Shown here in pieces: positions 18,871 through 26,316 of a stretch of 38,195 bases of DNA (its first letter is position 1; each line of letters starts with the position of its first letter). The stretch comes from Rhodospirillales bacterium (GTDB taxonomy: Bacteria; Pseudomonadota; Alphaproteobacteria; Acetobacterales; Acetobacteraceae). The DNA lies in the NCBI GenBank assembly GCA_947447625.1, contig CANFKS010000035.1, positions 1-38,195 on the forward strand, read 5' to 3'. The position numbers were made by a program, and so were the translations under genes. The notes under the pieces were generated by a model, which saw only the letters and a list, made by a program, of their open reading frames with translations, did not search any database and was not told the origin of the DNA.

Positions 18871-19956
18871 ATGATCTACCTCGATGCCAATGCGACCGAA
18901 CCTTTGCGCCCCGCAGCGCGCGACGCCCTGATCGCGGCGTTGGCGGTGACGGGCAATCCGTCATCGGTCCACGGCGCCGGACGGGCGGCGCGGCGGATCC
19001 TCGAAGAGGCGCGCGAAACCTTGGCCAGGCGGTTCGGGGGACGGGCTGGGGAGATCGTGTTCACCGCCGGGGGCACTGAGGCCGACGCGTTGGCTGTGCA
19101 TGGGTTGGGCCAGGGGCGGCGGATCATTATTGGCGCGACCGAGCATGAGGCGATCCGCGCGGCTGCGCCTGATGCACAGGTGGTGCCGGTCGATCGGCAG
19201 GGGCGGGTGGATCTCGACCGGCTGGGTGCCTTGCTCGCCATGGGGCCGGCGCTGGTGTGCCTGATGCATGCCAACAACGAGACCGGGGCGCTGCACCCGA
19301 TCGCCGAGGCGGCGGCATTGTGCAGGGCGCATGGCGCGCTGCTGCATGTCGATGCCGTGCAGAGCGCGGGGCGGATCGGGGCGAGCCTGACGGGGCTGGG
19401 CGCCCACAGCCTGGCGCTGTCGTCGCACAAGATGGGCGGGCCCGCCGGCGCGGGCGCCCTGCTTTTGAGCCCGGACGCGGCGGCCGTGTTCGCCCCCTTG
19501 ATCCGGGGCGGCGGGCAGGAGCGGGGGCGGCGGGGGGGAACCCATGCAACCGCGGTGATCGCAGGCTTCGCCGCCGCTGCCGAGGGCTGCGCCACGACAA
19601 TCGATCTCGCCGGCCTGCGCGACAGGGCCGAGCAGGCCGCCATGCAAGCCGGGGGGGCTGCCATCATGGCCGGCACGGACCGGCTGCCCAATACGGCGGC
19701 CATCACCCTGCCCGGCGTGCCGGCCGAGACGCAGGTGATCGCGCTCGACCTTGCCGGCATCGCGGTATCGGCCGGGGCTGCCTGTTCGTCGGGGAAGGTC
19801 GCTCGCAGCCATGTGCTCGATGCCATGGGGCTTGAGGCTGCGGCGGGACAGACAATCCGGGTCTCGCTGGCCTGGAACACCACGCAGGCCGATATCGCGG
19901 CCTTCGCCGATGCGTATCGCGCGGTCGCCGCGCGCTTGCTGCGCCGCAACGCCTGA
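18871..19956 (+). CDS. Cysteine desulfurase, NifS-like (first of two)
   Basis: 361 residues, short for the family. It is a PLP enzyme that takes sulfur from cysteine. Key residues are present: H92 (TEHEAI), N135 in HANNETG, D161/Q164 (HVDAVQS), PLP lysine K187 in SSHKMGG, and the persulfide-forming C305 in GAACSSGKV with an ARSHVL tail. It is intact, not a pseudogene. An IscS-like paralogue follows 11 bp later. Having two desulfurases in a row suggests division of labour, perhaps one for Fe-S clusters and one for tRNA thiolation. The Shine-Dalgarno (GGCGGGAAG) is far from the ATG, so the start is moderately sure. Confidence 0.9.
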   Translation: MIYLDANATEPLRPAARDALIAALAVTGNPSSVHGAGRAARRILEEARETLARRFGGRAGEIVFTAGGTEADALAVHGLGQGRRIIIGATEHEAIRAAAPDAQVVPVDRQGRVDLDRLGALLAMGPALVCLMHANNETGALHPIAEAAALCRAHGALLHVDAVQSAGRIGASLTGLGAHSLALSSHKMGGPAGAGALLLSPDAAAVFAPLIRGGGQERGRRGGTHATAVIAGFAAAAEGCATTIDLAGLRDRAEQAAMQAGGAAIMAGTDRLPNTAAITLPGVPAETQVIALDLAGIAVSAGAACSSGKVARSHVLDAMGLEAAAGQTIRVSLAWNTTQADIAAFADAYRAVAARLLRRNA

Positions 19957-19967
19957 GGATCCCCGCC

Positions 19968-21143
19968 ATGGCCCCCCGTCCGAACCGCCCGATCTATCTC
20001 GACAACCAGGCCACGACCGCGTGCGACCCGCGCGTGCTGGCGGCGATGTTGCCGTTTTTTACGGAGCGCTACGGCAATCCGCACAGCGCCGAACATGCCA
20101 TGGGGCGGGATGCCGAGGCGGAGGTGGAGGTTGCGCGGGGGCGGATCGCGGCCCTGATCGGCGCCGAGGCGCGGGAGATCGTGCTCACCTCGGGGGCGAC
20201 GGAAAGCAACAACATCGCCATCAAGGGCGCGGCCCGGTTCGCGGCCGGTCAGGACACCAAGCGGCGACGGATCGTGACCGTGGCGAGCGAGCACAAATGC
20301 GTCCTGGAGTCGGTGACGGATCTGGCGGGCGAGGGGTTCGAGCCGGTGATCCTGCCGGTGGGCGCCGATGGGCTGCTGGATCCGGCGGTGTTGCGGGCCG
20401 CGCTGGCCGTGCCGACGCTGCTGGTCAGTGTGATGGCGGTGAACAACGAAACCGGGGTGATTCAGGACCTCGCGGGGCTCGCGGCGATCGCGCGGGAGGC
20501 AGGGGCGCTGTTCCATACCGACGCGGCGCAGGGGTTCGGTAAAATTCCGCTCGATGTGGCCGATGGCATCGATCTGATGTCGATTTCCGGCCACAAGATC
20601 TATGGGCCCAAGGGCGTTGGCGCCCTTTATGTGCGACGCCGGCCACGGGTGCGGCTGCTGGCGCTGTTTTCGGGCGGCAATCAGGAGCGCGGCCTGCGTT
20701 CGGGCACGCTCGCCACCCCGCTCATCGTCGCGCTCGGCGAGGCTGCCCGGCTTGCGGGGTTGGAGATGGACAGCGATGCCGCGCGGATCGCGGGGCTGCG
20801 GGATCATCTGCTCGCGACCTTGCGTGCTGCGCTGCCGGGTCTGGTGTTGAATGCGAGCCCGACTGCGCGCATCCCGGGCAATCTCAACCTCACGTTTCCC
20901 GCCGCCCGCGCCGAGGCGCTGATGCGCGCGGCGCCGGATTTGTGTGTCTCGACCGGGTCGGCCTGTTCGTCTGCCGAGGTGGAGCCTTCGTATGTGCTGC
21001 GTGCGCTGGGGCTGAGCGATGATGCGGCCGCGCGCACCTTGCGCATCGGCATCGGACGCTTTACCTCCCCGGCCGATATCGATGCCGCCGCCGCCATGCT
21101 GATTGCGGCCCATGCGGCTCCCACATCCCAATCCGAGGCCTGA
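19968..21143 (+). CDS. Cysteine desulfurase, IscS-like (second of two)
   Basis: 391 residues, near the length of E. coli IscS (404). [15 protein letters not shown] at the N-terminus is the classic IscS start. PLP contacts include H109, N160 (NNETG), D185/Q188 and K210 ([12 protein letters not shown]). The catalytic C333 lies in [14 protein letters not shown]. It provides persulfide sulfur for cluster assembly and, through the adjacent mnmA product, for 2-thiouridine. The C-terminus is shorter than in group I IscS. It starts 11 bp after the first desulfurase, and the ferredoxin gene begins 5 bp after its stop. Confidence 0.92.
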   Translation: MAPRPNRPIYLDNQATTACDPRVLAAMLPFFTERYGNPHSAEHAMGRDAEAEVEVARGRIAALIGAEAREIVLTSGATESNNIAIKGAARFAAGQDTKRRRIVTVASEHKCVLESVTDLAGEGFEPVILPVGADGLLDPAVLRAALAVPTLLVSVMAVNNETGVIQDLAGLAAIAREAGALFHTDAAQGFGKIPLDVADGIDLMSISGHKIYGPKGVGALYVRRRPRVRLLALFSGGNQERGLRSGTLATPLIVALGEAARLAGLEMDSDAARIAGLRDHLLATLRAALPGLVLNASPTARIPGNLNLTFPAARAEALMRAAPDLCVSTGSACSSAEVEPSYVLRALGLSDDAAARTLRIGIGRFTSPADIDAAAAMLIAAHAAPTSQSEA

Positions 21144-21148
21144 CGCCC

Positions 21149-21481
21149 ATGCCGAGCATGACCTTCATCGAGCGCGACGGCACCCGCCGCGAAGTCGACG
21201 CCCCCAACGGCCTCTCGGTCCTGGAAATCGCGCACAAGCACAATGTCGACATCGAAGGCGCCTGCGAGGGCTCGCTCGCCTGCTCGACATGCCATGTGAT
21301 CATCGATGGCGATTGGTTTGCCAAGCTCGACACGCCCACCGAGGACGAGGAGGATATGCTGGATCTTGCCTTCGGGCTGGAGCGCACGTCGCGCCTGGGC
21401 TGCCAGATCGTGATGTCGGCCGGCCTCGATGGGCTCGTCGTCAGGCTGCCGCCGGGCAGCCGCAACATGCTGGTCGGATAG
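21149..21481 (+). CDS. ISC-type 2Fe-2S ferredoxin
   Basis: 110 residues, adrenodoxin/Fdx type. The four cluster ligands are C39, C45, C48 ([10 protein letters not shown]) and C85 (LGCQI). The acidic stretch TEDEEDML between them is the partner-docking helix of this family. In ISC systems this protein donates electrons for cluster assembly next to IscS, which fits the gene order here. Scaffold and chaperone genes (iscU, iscA, hscA/B) are not in the window. It is the only gene here whose TAG stop is not part of the dispersed repeat. Confidence 0.92.
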   Translation: MPSMTFIERDGTRREVDAPNGLSVLEIAHKHNVDIEGACEGSLACSTCHVIIDGDWFAKLDTPTEDEEDMLDLAFGLERTSRLGCQIVMSAGLDGLVVRLPPGSRNMLVG

Positions 21482-21493
21482 GGAGCGCGCCCG

Positions 21494-22540
21494 ATGCGGA
21501 TCGTGGTCGCGATGTCGGGCGGGGTGGATTCCAGCACGGTCGCTGGCCTGCTGCACGAACAGGGCCACGAGGTGATCGGCGTGACGCTGCAACTCTACGA
21601 TCATGGCGCCGCGGTGAGCCGCAAGGGGGCGTGCTGCGCCGGGCAGGATATTCATGACGCGCGGCGGGTGGCCGATCATATCGGCATTGCGCATTACGTG
21701 ATCGACGCCGAGGCGCGGTTTCGCGAGGCGGTGATGAAGGATTTCGCCGACAGCTACGCGGCCGGGGAAACCCCGGTGCCGTGCGTGCGGTGCAACCAAT
21801 CCGTGAAATTCACCGATCTGTTGGCGCTGACCGCCGATCTTGGCGCCTCGCATATGGCGACGGGACATTACGTTCAGCGGGTCGATGGGCCGGATGGCGC
21901 GGAGTTGCACCGGGCGGTCGATCCGCAGCGGGATCAGAGTTGGTTCCTGTTTGCCACCACGCAGTCCCAACTCGATCGCAGCCTGTTTCCGTTGGGGGGA
22001 ATGCCGGACAAGGCGACGGTGCGGGCGCATGCGCAGCGTCTGGGCATCCAGGTGGCGGATAAGGCGGACAGCCAGGATATCTGTTTCGTGCCGAGCGGTT
22101 CGTATGCCGATGTGGTAGCGAAGTTGCGCCCCGATGCCGCAGTGCCGGGCGAGATCGTCAGCGAGAGCGGCCAGGTTTTGGCGGTCCATGACGGGATCGC
22201 GCGCTATACGGTGGGGCAGGCGAAGCGGTTGGGCCTGGCCACGCATGACGGGGAGCAGCGGCGCGTGGTGCTGGCGCTCGATCCGGCGACGCGGCGGGTG
22301 GTGGTGGGGCCGAAGCGCGAGGGGACGACGACGGTCCGGTTGCGGGAGATGAACTGGCTGGTGCCGCCGGCGACGCGGCGCTGCACGGTGAAGCTGCGGG
22401 CGCGCGAGGTGCCGCATGGCGCGGTGGTCTCGGCCGAGGGGGTGGTGACGCTGGATGCGCCGGCATTGCCGGCACCGGGGCAGGCTTGCGTGCTGTATGA
22501 CGGCTCGCGCGTGCTGGGTGGCGGGTTCATTTCGGCATAA
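21494..22540 (+). CDS. mnmA: tRNA-specific 2-thiouridylase
   Basis: 348 residues. An ATP pyrophosphatase PP-loop opens the protein (AMSGGVDSSTVAGLL, about 6-20). The thiolation cysteines are C100 (CVRCNQSVKF) and C197 (QDICFVPSGSY), matching the pair used to carry persulfide and attack the activated uridine. The enzyme puts the sulfur of 2-thiouridine at position 34 of Glu, Gln and Lys tRNAs, taking it from a cysteine desulfurase. Lying in the same operon as two desulfurases is therefore functional. Start ATG 21494 has GGGAG upstream. Confidence 0.95.
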   Translation: MRIVVAMSGGVDSSTVAGLLHEQGHEVIGVTLQLYDHGAAVSRKGACCAGQDIHDARRVADHIGIAHYVIDAEARFREAVMKDFADSYAAGETPVPCVRCNQSVKFTDLLALTADLGASHMATGHYVQRVDGPDGAELHRAVDPQRDQSWFLFATTQSQLDRSLFPLGGMPDKATVRAHAQRLGIQVADKADSQDICFVPSGSYADVVAKLRPDAAVPGEIVSESGQVLAVHDGIARYTVGQAKRLGLATHDGEQRRVVLALDPATRRVVVGPKREGTTTVRLREMNWLVPPATRRCTVKLRAREVPHGAVVSAEGVVTLDAPALPAPGQACVLYDGSRVLGGGFISA

Positions 22541-22609
22541 GGCGCGACTCGGTGTTCGCGCGGCCCCCGCTTGGGCGGCGCGTCAGGTGGGCTTTGTTTG
22601 TTGTGACAG

Positions 22610-22930
22610 TCAATGCGGGGCGACGAGGCGCGGGCGGGGGATACCGGTGGTCATGTCGCGGGGGCGCGTGGCGCAAGACGGCATGACGGCGTGGGTGCGG
22701 GGCAGGGCCGGGCTCGGGGTGGTGGTGTGGCGTGCGCGCTGGCCAGGGCGGGATATGGCGCGGATATTACGGGTTTTTTGGGCGCGGGTGCGGGGCGCGA
22801 TGGGGGCGGGAAGCGGCGTGGCCTGGTGGGCGGCGAGCAAGGCGCGCAGGAAAGCGAGGATCGCGGCGAGGAGCCGGGTCAGCGGATCGGCGTCGGTCGG
22901 GAGGGGGGGTGGCGTTATATATGCTTCCAT
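22610..22930 (-). CDS. Hypothetical 106-residue protein
   Basis: It lies in the 477-bp stretch between mnmA and the repeat at 23018. The frame shows high GC at third positions and begins MEAYITPPPLPTDADP followed by an amphipathic helix-like run (LTRLLAAILAFLRALLAAHQ). The second half is basic and Pro/Thr-rich and may be disordered. No motif or known family is recognised and the Shine-Dalgarno is poor. An AT-rich patch (about 22915-22960) precedes it and could be a promoter. It may be a real small gene or a high-GC chance frame. Confidence 0.3.
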   Translation of the reverse strand: MEAYITPPPLPTDADPLTRLLAAILAFLRALLAAHQATPLPAPIAPRTRAQKTRNIRAISRPGQRARHTTTPSPALPRTHAVMPSCATRPRDMTTGIPRPRLVAPH

Positions 22931-23017
22931 TCGATGGTTTTATGTTAGATGAAAAAGCGGTGCAAGGGGGATTTTGGGACGGGAGCAAGCGACCGCTTGC
23001 TTGTTTTGCGGGGGGCC

Positions 23018-23087
23018 AGAGCGGGATGCCTCCTGATGGGCGAAGGCAGCCCGCTCTACCGCTTTGTTTGATCGCCTGAGTCAGGCT
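23018..23087 (-). repeat. Dispersed mosaic palindrome, inverted copy overlapping rnhA
   Basis: On the minus strand: CCTGACTCAGGCGATCAAAC (end of module A), then module B as GAGCGGGCTGCCTTC paired with GGAGGCATCCCGCTC (23056-23019). Only the 3' half of module A is present, and it lies inside the rnhA reading frame. The junction TAGAGCGGG provides the rnhA stop codon. Confidence 0.8.
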
Positions 23088-23556
23088 GCTGGGTGGCGTT
23101 CTCGCGGGCTTGGGTGGCGATGCTGTCGACGCGTTCGTTCATGGGGTTGCCGGCGTGGCCGCGGACCCATTGCCAGTCGACGGTATGGGGTTTGGCGGCA
23201 TCGAGGATGCGGCGCCAGAGGTCCATGTTTTTGACCGGGTCGCCGCCGGCGGTGCGCCAGTTTTTGCGGACCCAGCCGGTATGCCAGCGGGTGATGCCGT
23301 CGCGCAGGTATTGGCTGTCGGTGTGCAGGACGACGGTGCAGGGCCGCTTGAGGGCTTCGAGCGATTCGGCGGCGGCCGTCAGTTCCATGCGGTTGTTGGT
23401 GGTCTCGGGTGCTGCGCCGGAGAGTTCGCGCTCGACGCCGCGGCAGCGCAGGACGGCGGCCCAGCCGCCGGGGCCGGGGTTGGGTTTGCAGCCGCCGTCG
23501 GTCCAGATTTCGACGAATTCCCTGGTTTGGGGGGCGGGGGGTTCGTCAGATGCCAT
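23056..23556 (-). CDS. rnhA: Ribonuclease HI
   Basis: 166 residues from ATG 23556, which overlaps the last codons of thrB by 11 bp; a longer open frame upstream is antisense-free but lies wholly inside thrB. Catalytic residues D20 (WTDGG), E58 (NNRMELTAA), D80 (HTDSQYL) and D144 are present, with H134 in the VRGHAGNPMNERVD loop. It removes RNA from RNA-DNA hybrids, such as Okazaki primers and R-loops. The last nine residues (PDSGDQTKR) and the TAG stop are written by the dispersed repeat, so the native C-terminus has been replaced or extended. The core fold ends well before that tail, so activity is probably kept. Confidence 0.93.
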   Translation of the reverse strand: MASDEPPAPQTREFVEIWTDGGCKPNPGPGGWAAVLRCRGVERELSGAAPETTNNRMELTAAAESLEALKRPCTVVLHTDSQYLRDGITRWHTGWVRKNWRTAGGDPVKNMDLWRRILDAAKPHTVDWQWVRGHAGNPMNERVDSIATQARENATQQPDSGDQTKR

Positions 23557-24505
23557 AGGCGTGTTCGTCCGGGGCGGCGAGGTGGAAGCGCAGGCGGCGG
23601 ACATATTCGAGCGGGTCCTTGCGGGTGACCATCGCGTCCGAGGGGGTGTTGATCCAGTCGTAGAGGCGGGTGAGGGCGAAGCGCAGGGCCGCGCCTTGGC
23701 ACAGGACGGGCAGGGCTGCGCGTTCGGCCGGCGAGAGGGGGCGGGTGGCTTCGTAGGCGGCCAGCATGGCGCGGGCTTTGGTGACGTTGAAGGAGAGGTC
23801 TTGTTCGAAGCACCAGGCGTTGAGGCAGATGGCGATGTCGTAGGCGAGGATGTCGGTGGCGGCGAAGTAGAAGTCGATCAGGCCGGAGAGGCGGCCGTCG
23901 AGGAAGAAGACGTTGTCGGGGAAGAGGTCGGCGTGGATTTGGCCGGTGGGGAGGGTGTTCGGCCAGGCGGCGAGGATGTGGCTGAGGGCGGCGGGGAGTT
24001 CGCGGGACAGGCCGGGCTGCACCGCATCGGCGCCGCCGACGCAGCGCTCGAGGAGCGGCGCCCAGCCGGCGGGGCCGAGCGCGTTGGGACGGGTGGCGGG
24101 GTAGAGGACGCCGGCTTTGTGCAGGGCGGCGAGGGCGGCGCCGACGGGGCCGCAATGTTCGGGGCGCACGCGGCGCGGCCAGACGCCGGGCAGGAAGGTG
24201 GTGACGGCGGCGTATTTGCCGCAGAGCTGGCGCAATGCCGCGCCGTCGCGGCCGCGCACGGGTTGCGGGCAGACGAGGCCCTGGGCAGCGAGGTGTTCCA
24301 TGAGGCCCAGGAACCAGGGCAGTTCGTCGGGGTTCACGCGCTTTTCGTAGAGTGTGAGGATGAAGTCGCCGTTGGTGGTGCGCAGCGAGAAATTGCTGTT
24401 TTCGACGCCTTCGGCGATGCCGCGGAAAGCCACCATGCTGCCGATGTCGTAGTCGGTCAGGAATGCGGCCAGGGCCTCGTCGGTCACTTCGGTGTAGACG
24501 GCCAT
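23546..24505 (-). CDS. thrB: Homoserine kinase (ThrB2, aminoglycoside-phosphotransferase fold)
   Basis: 319 residues. This is the alphaproteobacterial/pseudomonad form with the APH kinase fold, not the GHMP form of E. coli. Motifs: N-terminal MAVYTEVTDEALAAFL, G-loop region GIAEGVENSNFSL, lysine in YEKRV, catalytic loop HADLFPDNVFF (H191, D193, N198) and metal-binding D211 in IDFYFA. It phosphorylates L-homoserine for threonine synthesis. It begins 7 bp after ispH and overlaps rnhA, giving an ispH-thrB-rnhA operon that is common in alphaproteobacteria. Confidence 0.93.
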   Translation of the reverse strand: MAVYTEVTDEALAAFLTDYDIGSMVAFRGIAEGVENSNFSLRTTNGDFILTLYEKRVNPDELPWFLGLMEHLAAQGLVCPQPVRGRDGAALRQLCGKYAAVTTFLPGVWPRRVRPEHCGPVGAALAALHKAGVLYPATRPNALGPAGWAPLLERCVGGADAVQPGLSRELPAALSHILAAWPNTLPTGQIHADLFPDNVFFLDGRLSGLIDFYFAATDILAYDIAICLNAWCFEQDLSFNVTKARAMLAAYEATRPLSPAERAALPVLCQGAALRFALTRLYDWINTPSDAMVTRKDPLEYVRRLRFHLAAPDEHAYGI

Positions 24506-24512
24506 GATGCGT

Positions 24513-25493
24513 TCAATCCGCCAGCGGGGCGGGAAGTTTGAAGACCACGTCTTCGGTCGTCACGCTCCGTTCCTCGATCGCGAGCGTGAAATGCGCGCCG
24601 AGCCGGGCCAGGAGCTGGTCGACCAGCACTTCGGGGGCGGAGGCGCCGGCGGTGATGCCGAGTGTGCGCACGCCTTGGAGGAGGGCGATGTCGAGCACGT
24701 CGGCCTTGGGCAGGAGAATGGCGCGCGCTGCGCCCGCGCGTTCCGCGACTTCGCGCAGGCGGAGCGAGTTGGACGAATTGGGGCTGCCGATGACGATCAC
24801 CAGATCGCTTTCGGGCGCGATCACCTTGACGGCGGCCTGGCGGTTGGTGGTGGCGTAGCAGATATCCTCTTTTTTCGGCCCGCGGATGGCGGGGAAGCGG
24901 GCGCGCAGGATTTCGACGATTTCGGCGGTGTCGTCGACCGAGAGTGTCGTTTGGGTGATGAAGGCGATCCGGGCCGGGTCGGCGGGCGTGACGGCGCGGG
25001 CCTCCGCGGCGTTTTGGATCAAGGTCATCGCGCCGTCCGGCAACTGGCCCATGGTGCCTTGCACCTCGGGGTGCCCGGCATGGCCGATCATGAGGATGTG
25101 TACTGTGTCGGGCCCGCCGCCGGCGAAATGCCGCTCGGCCTCGCGGTGCACCTTGGAGACCAGCGGGCAGGTGGCGTCGAGATAGGTGAGGCCGCGGCGC
25201 AACGCCTCGGCCGGCACGCTTTTTGGCACGCCATGGGCCGAGAACACCACATGGGCATGAGCAGGCACCTCGGTGAGTTCGTCGACGAAGACCGCGCCCT
25301 GTTTTTCGAGATCTTCCACCACGGTGCGGTTGTGGACGATTTCGTGGCGCACATAGACCGGGGCGCCGTAGCGCCGCAGTGCCTCTTCGACCACGCGGAT
25401 GGCACGGTCCACACCTGCGCAAAATCCGCGCGGGCCGGCGAGCAGCACCCGCAGCGCGGGCTTGGTTGTCAAATCTTGTGGCATGGTGTCCAT
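24513..25493 (-). CDS. ispH: 4-hydroxy-3-methylbut-2-enyl diphosphate reductase
   Basis: 326 residues. The last enzyme of the MEP isoprenoid pathway, with a 4Fe-4S cluster held by C25 (RGFCAGV), C109 (DATCPLV) and C212 ([11 protein letters not shown]). Substrate-binding histidines are in [15 protein letters not shown] and [16 protein letters not shown] and SPNSSNS are further family blocks. It produces IPP and DMAPP. ATG 25493 or ATG 25484 could be the start; neither has a strong Shine-Dalgarno. A lipoprotein gene diverges from a 45-bp gap. Confidence 0.96.
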   Translation of the reverse strand: MDTMPQDLTTKPALRVLLAGPRGFCAGVDRAIRVVEEALRRYGAPVYVRHEIVHNRTVVEDLEKQGAVFVDELTEVPAHAHVVFSAHGVPKSVPAEALRRGLTYLDATCPLVSKVHREAERHFAGGGPDTVHILMIGHAGHPEVQGTMGQLPDGAMTLIQNAAEARAVTPADPARIAFITQTTLSVDDTAEIVEILRARFPAIRGPKKEDICYATTNRQAAVKVIAPESDLVIVIGSPNSSNSLRLREVAERAGAARAILLPKADVLDIALLQGVRTLGITAGASAPEVLVDQLLARLGAHFTLAIEERSVTTEDVVFKLPAPLAD

Positions 25494-25538
25494 AAGGGCT
25501 AAGGCAGGCCATTATGGCGGAGCCCGCCGCGCCGAACA

Positions 25539-26189
25539 ATGACCCCGGAGCCCCTGATGCCGCAGACCGCCGCGCTCTCCTCTGTTTCGCCAGCTCCTGC
25601 TGTTTCGCCAGAGACCGCTGTTTTGCGAGGCACTGCTGTTTTGCGAGGCATTGGCCGTTCGGCATTCATCCGCGCAGTGCCGGCGGCGCTTGGGCTTGCC
25701 GGGCTGCTGGTTCTGTCGGGCTGCGGGCAGAGTGACCAGAAATTCGCGCCGCTCTGTCCGCAATTGAAACTGCTCGCCGATGCCGGGGACCTCACGCGGA
25801 TGCGCGGGCAGGGCACCGACCTGACCGACCTCGAGATCAAGGCCCGCATTGCCGGCGTCAACGCCAGCTGCTCCGAGGGCAAGGGCGGCAGCATCAATGC
25901 CACGCTCAAGGTGGTGATCGACGCCACCCGCGGCCCGGCCAGCGCGGCGCGCACGGTCGATTTGCCGTATCTGGTGAGCGTGACGGCCAATGGCCAGCCG
26001 ATCGACCAGAAGCTGTTCGTGGCGCCGGTCGCCTTCGCTGCCAATGTCGATCGCAGCAGCGTGGCTGGGGAGGAACTCGCGCTCACCTTCCCGATCAGCG
26101 CCGAACGTCCGGTCACGGCCTATACGATCTATGTCAGTTTCCGGCTGACTGCGGCTGAATTGGCCTATAATCGGCGCATGAAGCGCTGA
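25539..26189 (+). CDS. Predicted outer-membrane or periplasmic lipoprotein
   Basis: 216 residues from ATG 25539. A lipoprotein signal ends in LVLSGC with the lipidated Cys at position 62, which would make the leader abnormally long. A TTG at 25641 (LRGIGRSAFIRAVPAALG) would give a normal 27-residue leader and has GCGAGG upstream, so it may be the true start. The mature part (QSDQKFAPLCPQLKLLADAGDL ... YTIYVSFRLTAAEL) is a single beta-rich domain with two further Cys. Similar lipoproteins occur in alphaproteobacteria without known role. The questionable 5' segment is made of 18-bp tandem repeats. Confidence 0.75.
   Translation: MTPEPLMPQTAALSSVSPAPAVSPETAVLRGTAVLRGIGRSAFIRAVPAALGLAGLLVLSGCGQSDQKFAPLCPQLKLLADAGDLTRMRGQGTDLTDLEIKARIAGVNASCSEGKGGSINATLKVVIDATRGPASAARTVDLPYLVSVTANGQPIDQKLFVAPVAFAANVDRSSVAGEELALTFPISAERPVTAYTIYVSFRLTAAELAYNRRMKR
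25584..25655 (+). repeat. Four 18-bp tandem repeats at the 5' end of the lipoprotein gene
   Basis: Units start at 25584, 25602, 25620 and 25638: GTTTCGCCAGCTCCTGCT, GTTTCGCCAGAGACCGCT, GTTTTGCGAGGCACTGCT and GTTTTGCGAGGCATTGGC. They form two sub-types of two. The 18-bp period equals six codons (VSPAPA, VSPETA, VLRGTA, VLRGIG), so copy number can change without a frameshift. Confidence 0.8.
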
Positions 26190-26270
26190 GACGCTGGGAC
26201 CCTGAGACGCTGAGACGCTGAGACGCTGAGACGCTGACGGGATGGCGGGATGGCGGGATGGCGGGATGGC
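26186..26270 (+). repeat. Two adjacent 8-bp microsatellites
   Basis: CTGAGACG occurs at 26186 (containing the lipoprotein stop TGA) and then four times in a row from 26202 to 26233. Directly after, GGGATGGC occurs four times in a row (26239-26270). Both periods are 8 bp. The run ends at the base of the perfect palindrome at 26271-26316. Confidence 0.85.
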
Positions 26271-26316
26271 GGAGCCTGATGATTTTTGGCGGTTCCGCCA
26301 AAAATCATCAGGCTCT
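26271..26316. terminator. Perfect palindrome derived from module A between convergent genes
   Basis: AGCCTGATGATTTTTGGCGG (26273-26292) pairs without mismatch with 26295-26314 around a 2-nt loop, extended by one more G-C pair and a G-T pair. It is module A of the dispersed repeat made symmetrical. It lies between the converging lipoprotein and exporter genes and probably stops transcription from both. The exporter stop TAG (26317-26315) is the edge of the repeat. Confidence 0.8.

Noticed and set aside
18348-18872. 174-codon minus-strand frame filling the orphan spacer
   Set aside because: No ribosome-binding site, irregular codon use, no motif, and it overlaps the start of both flanking genes.
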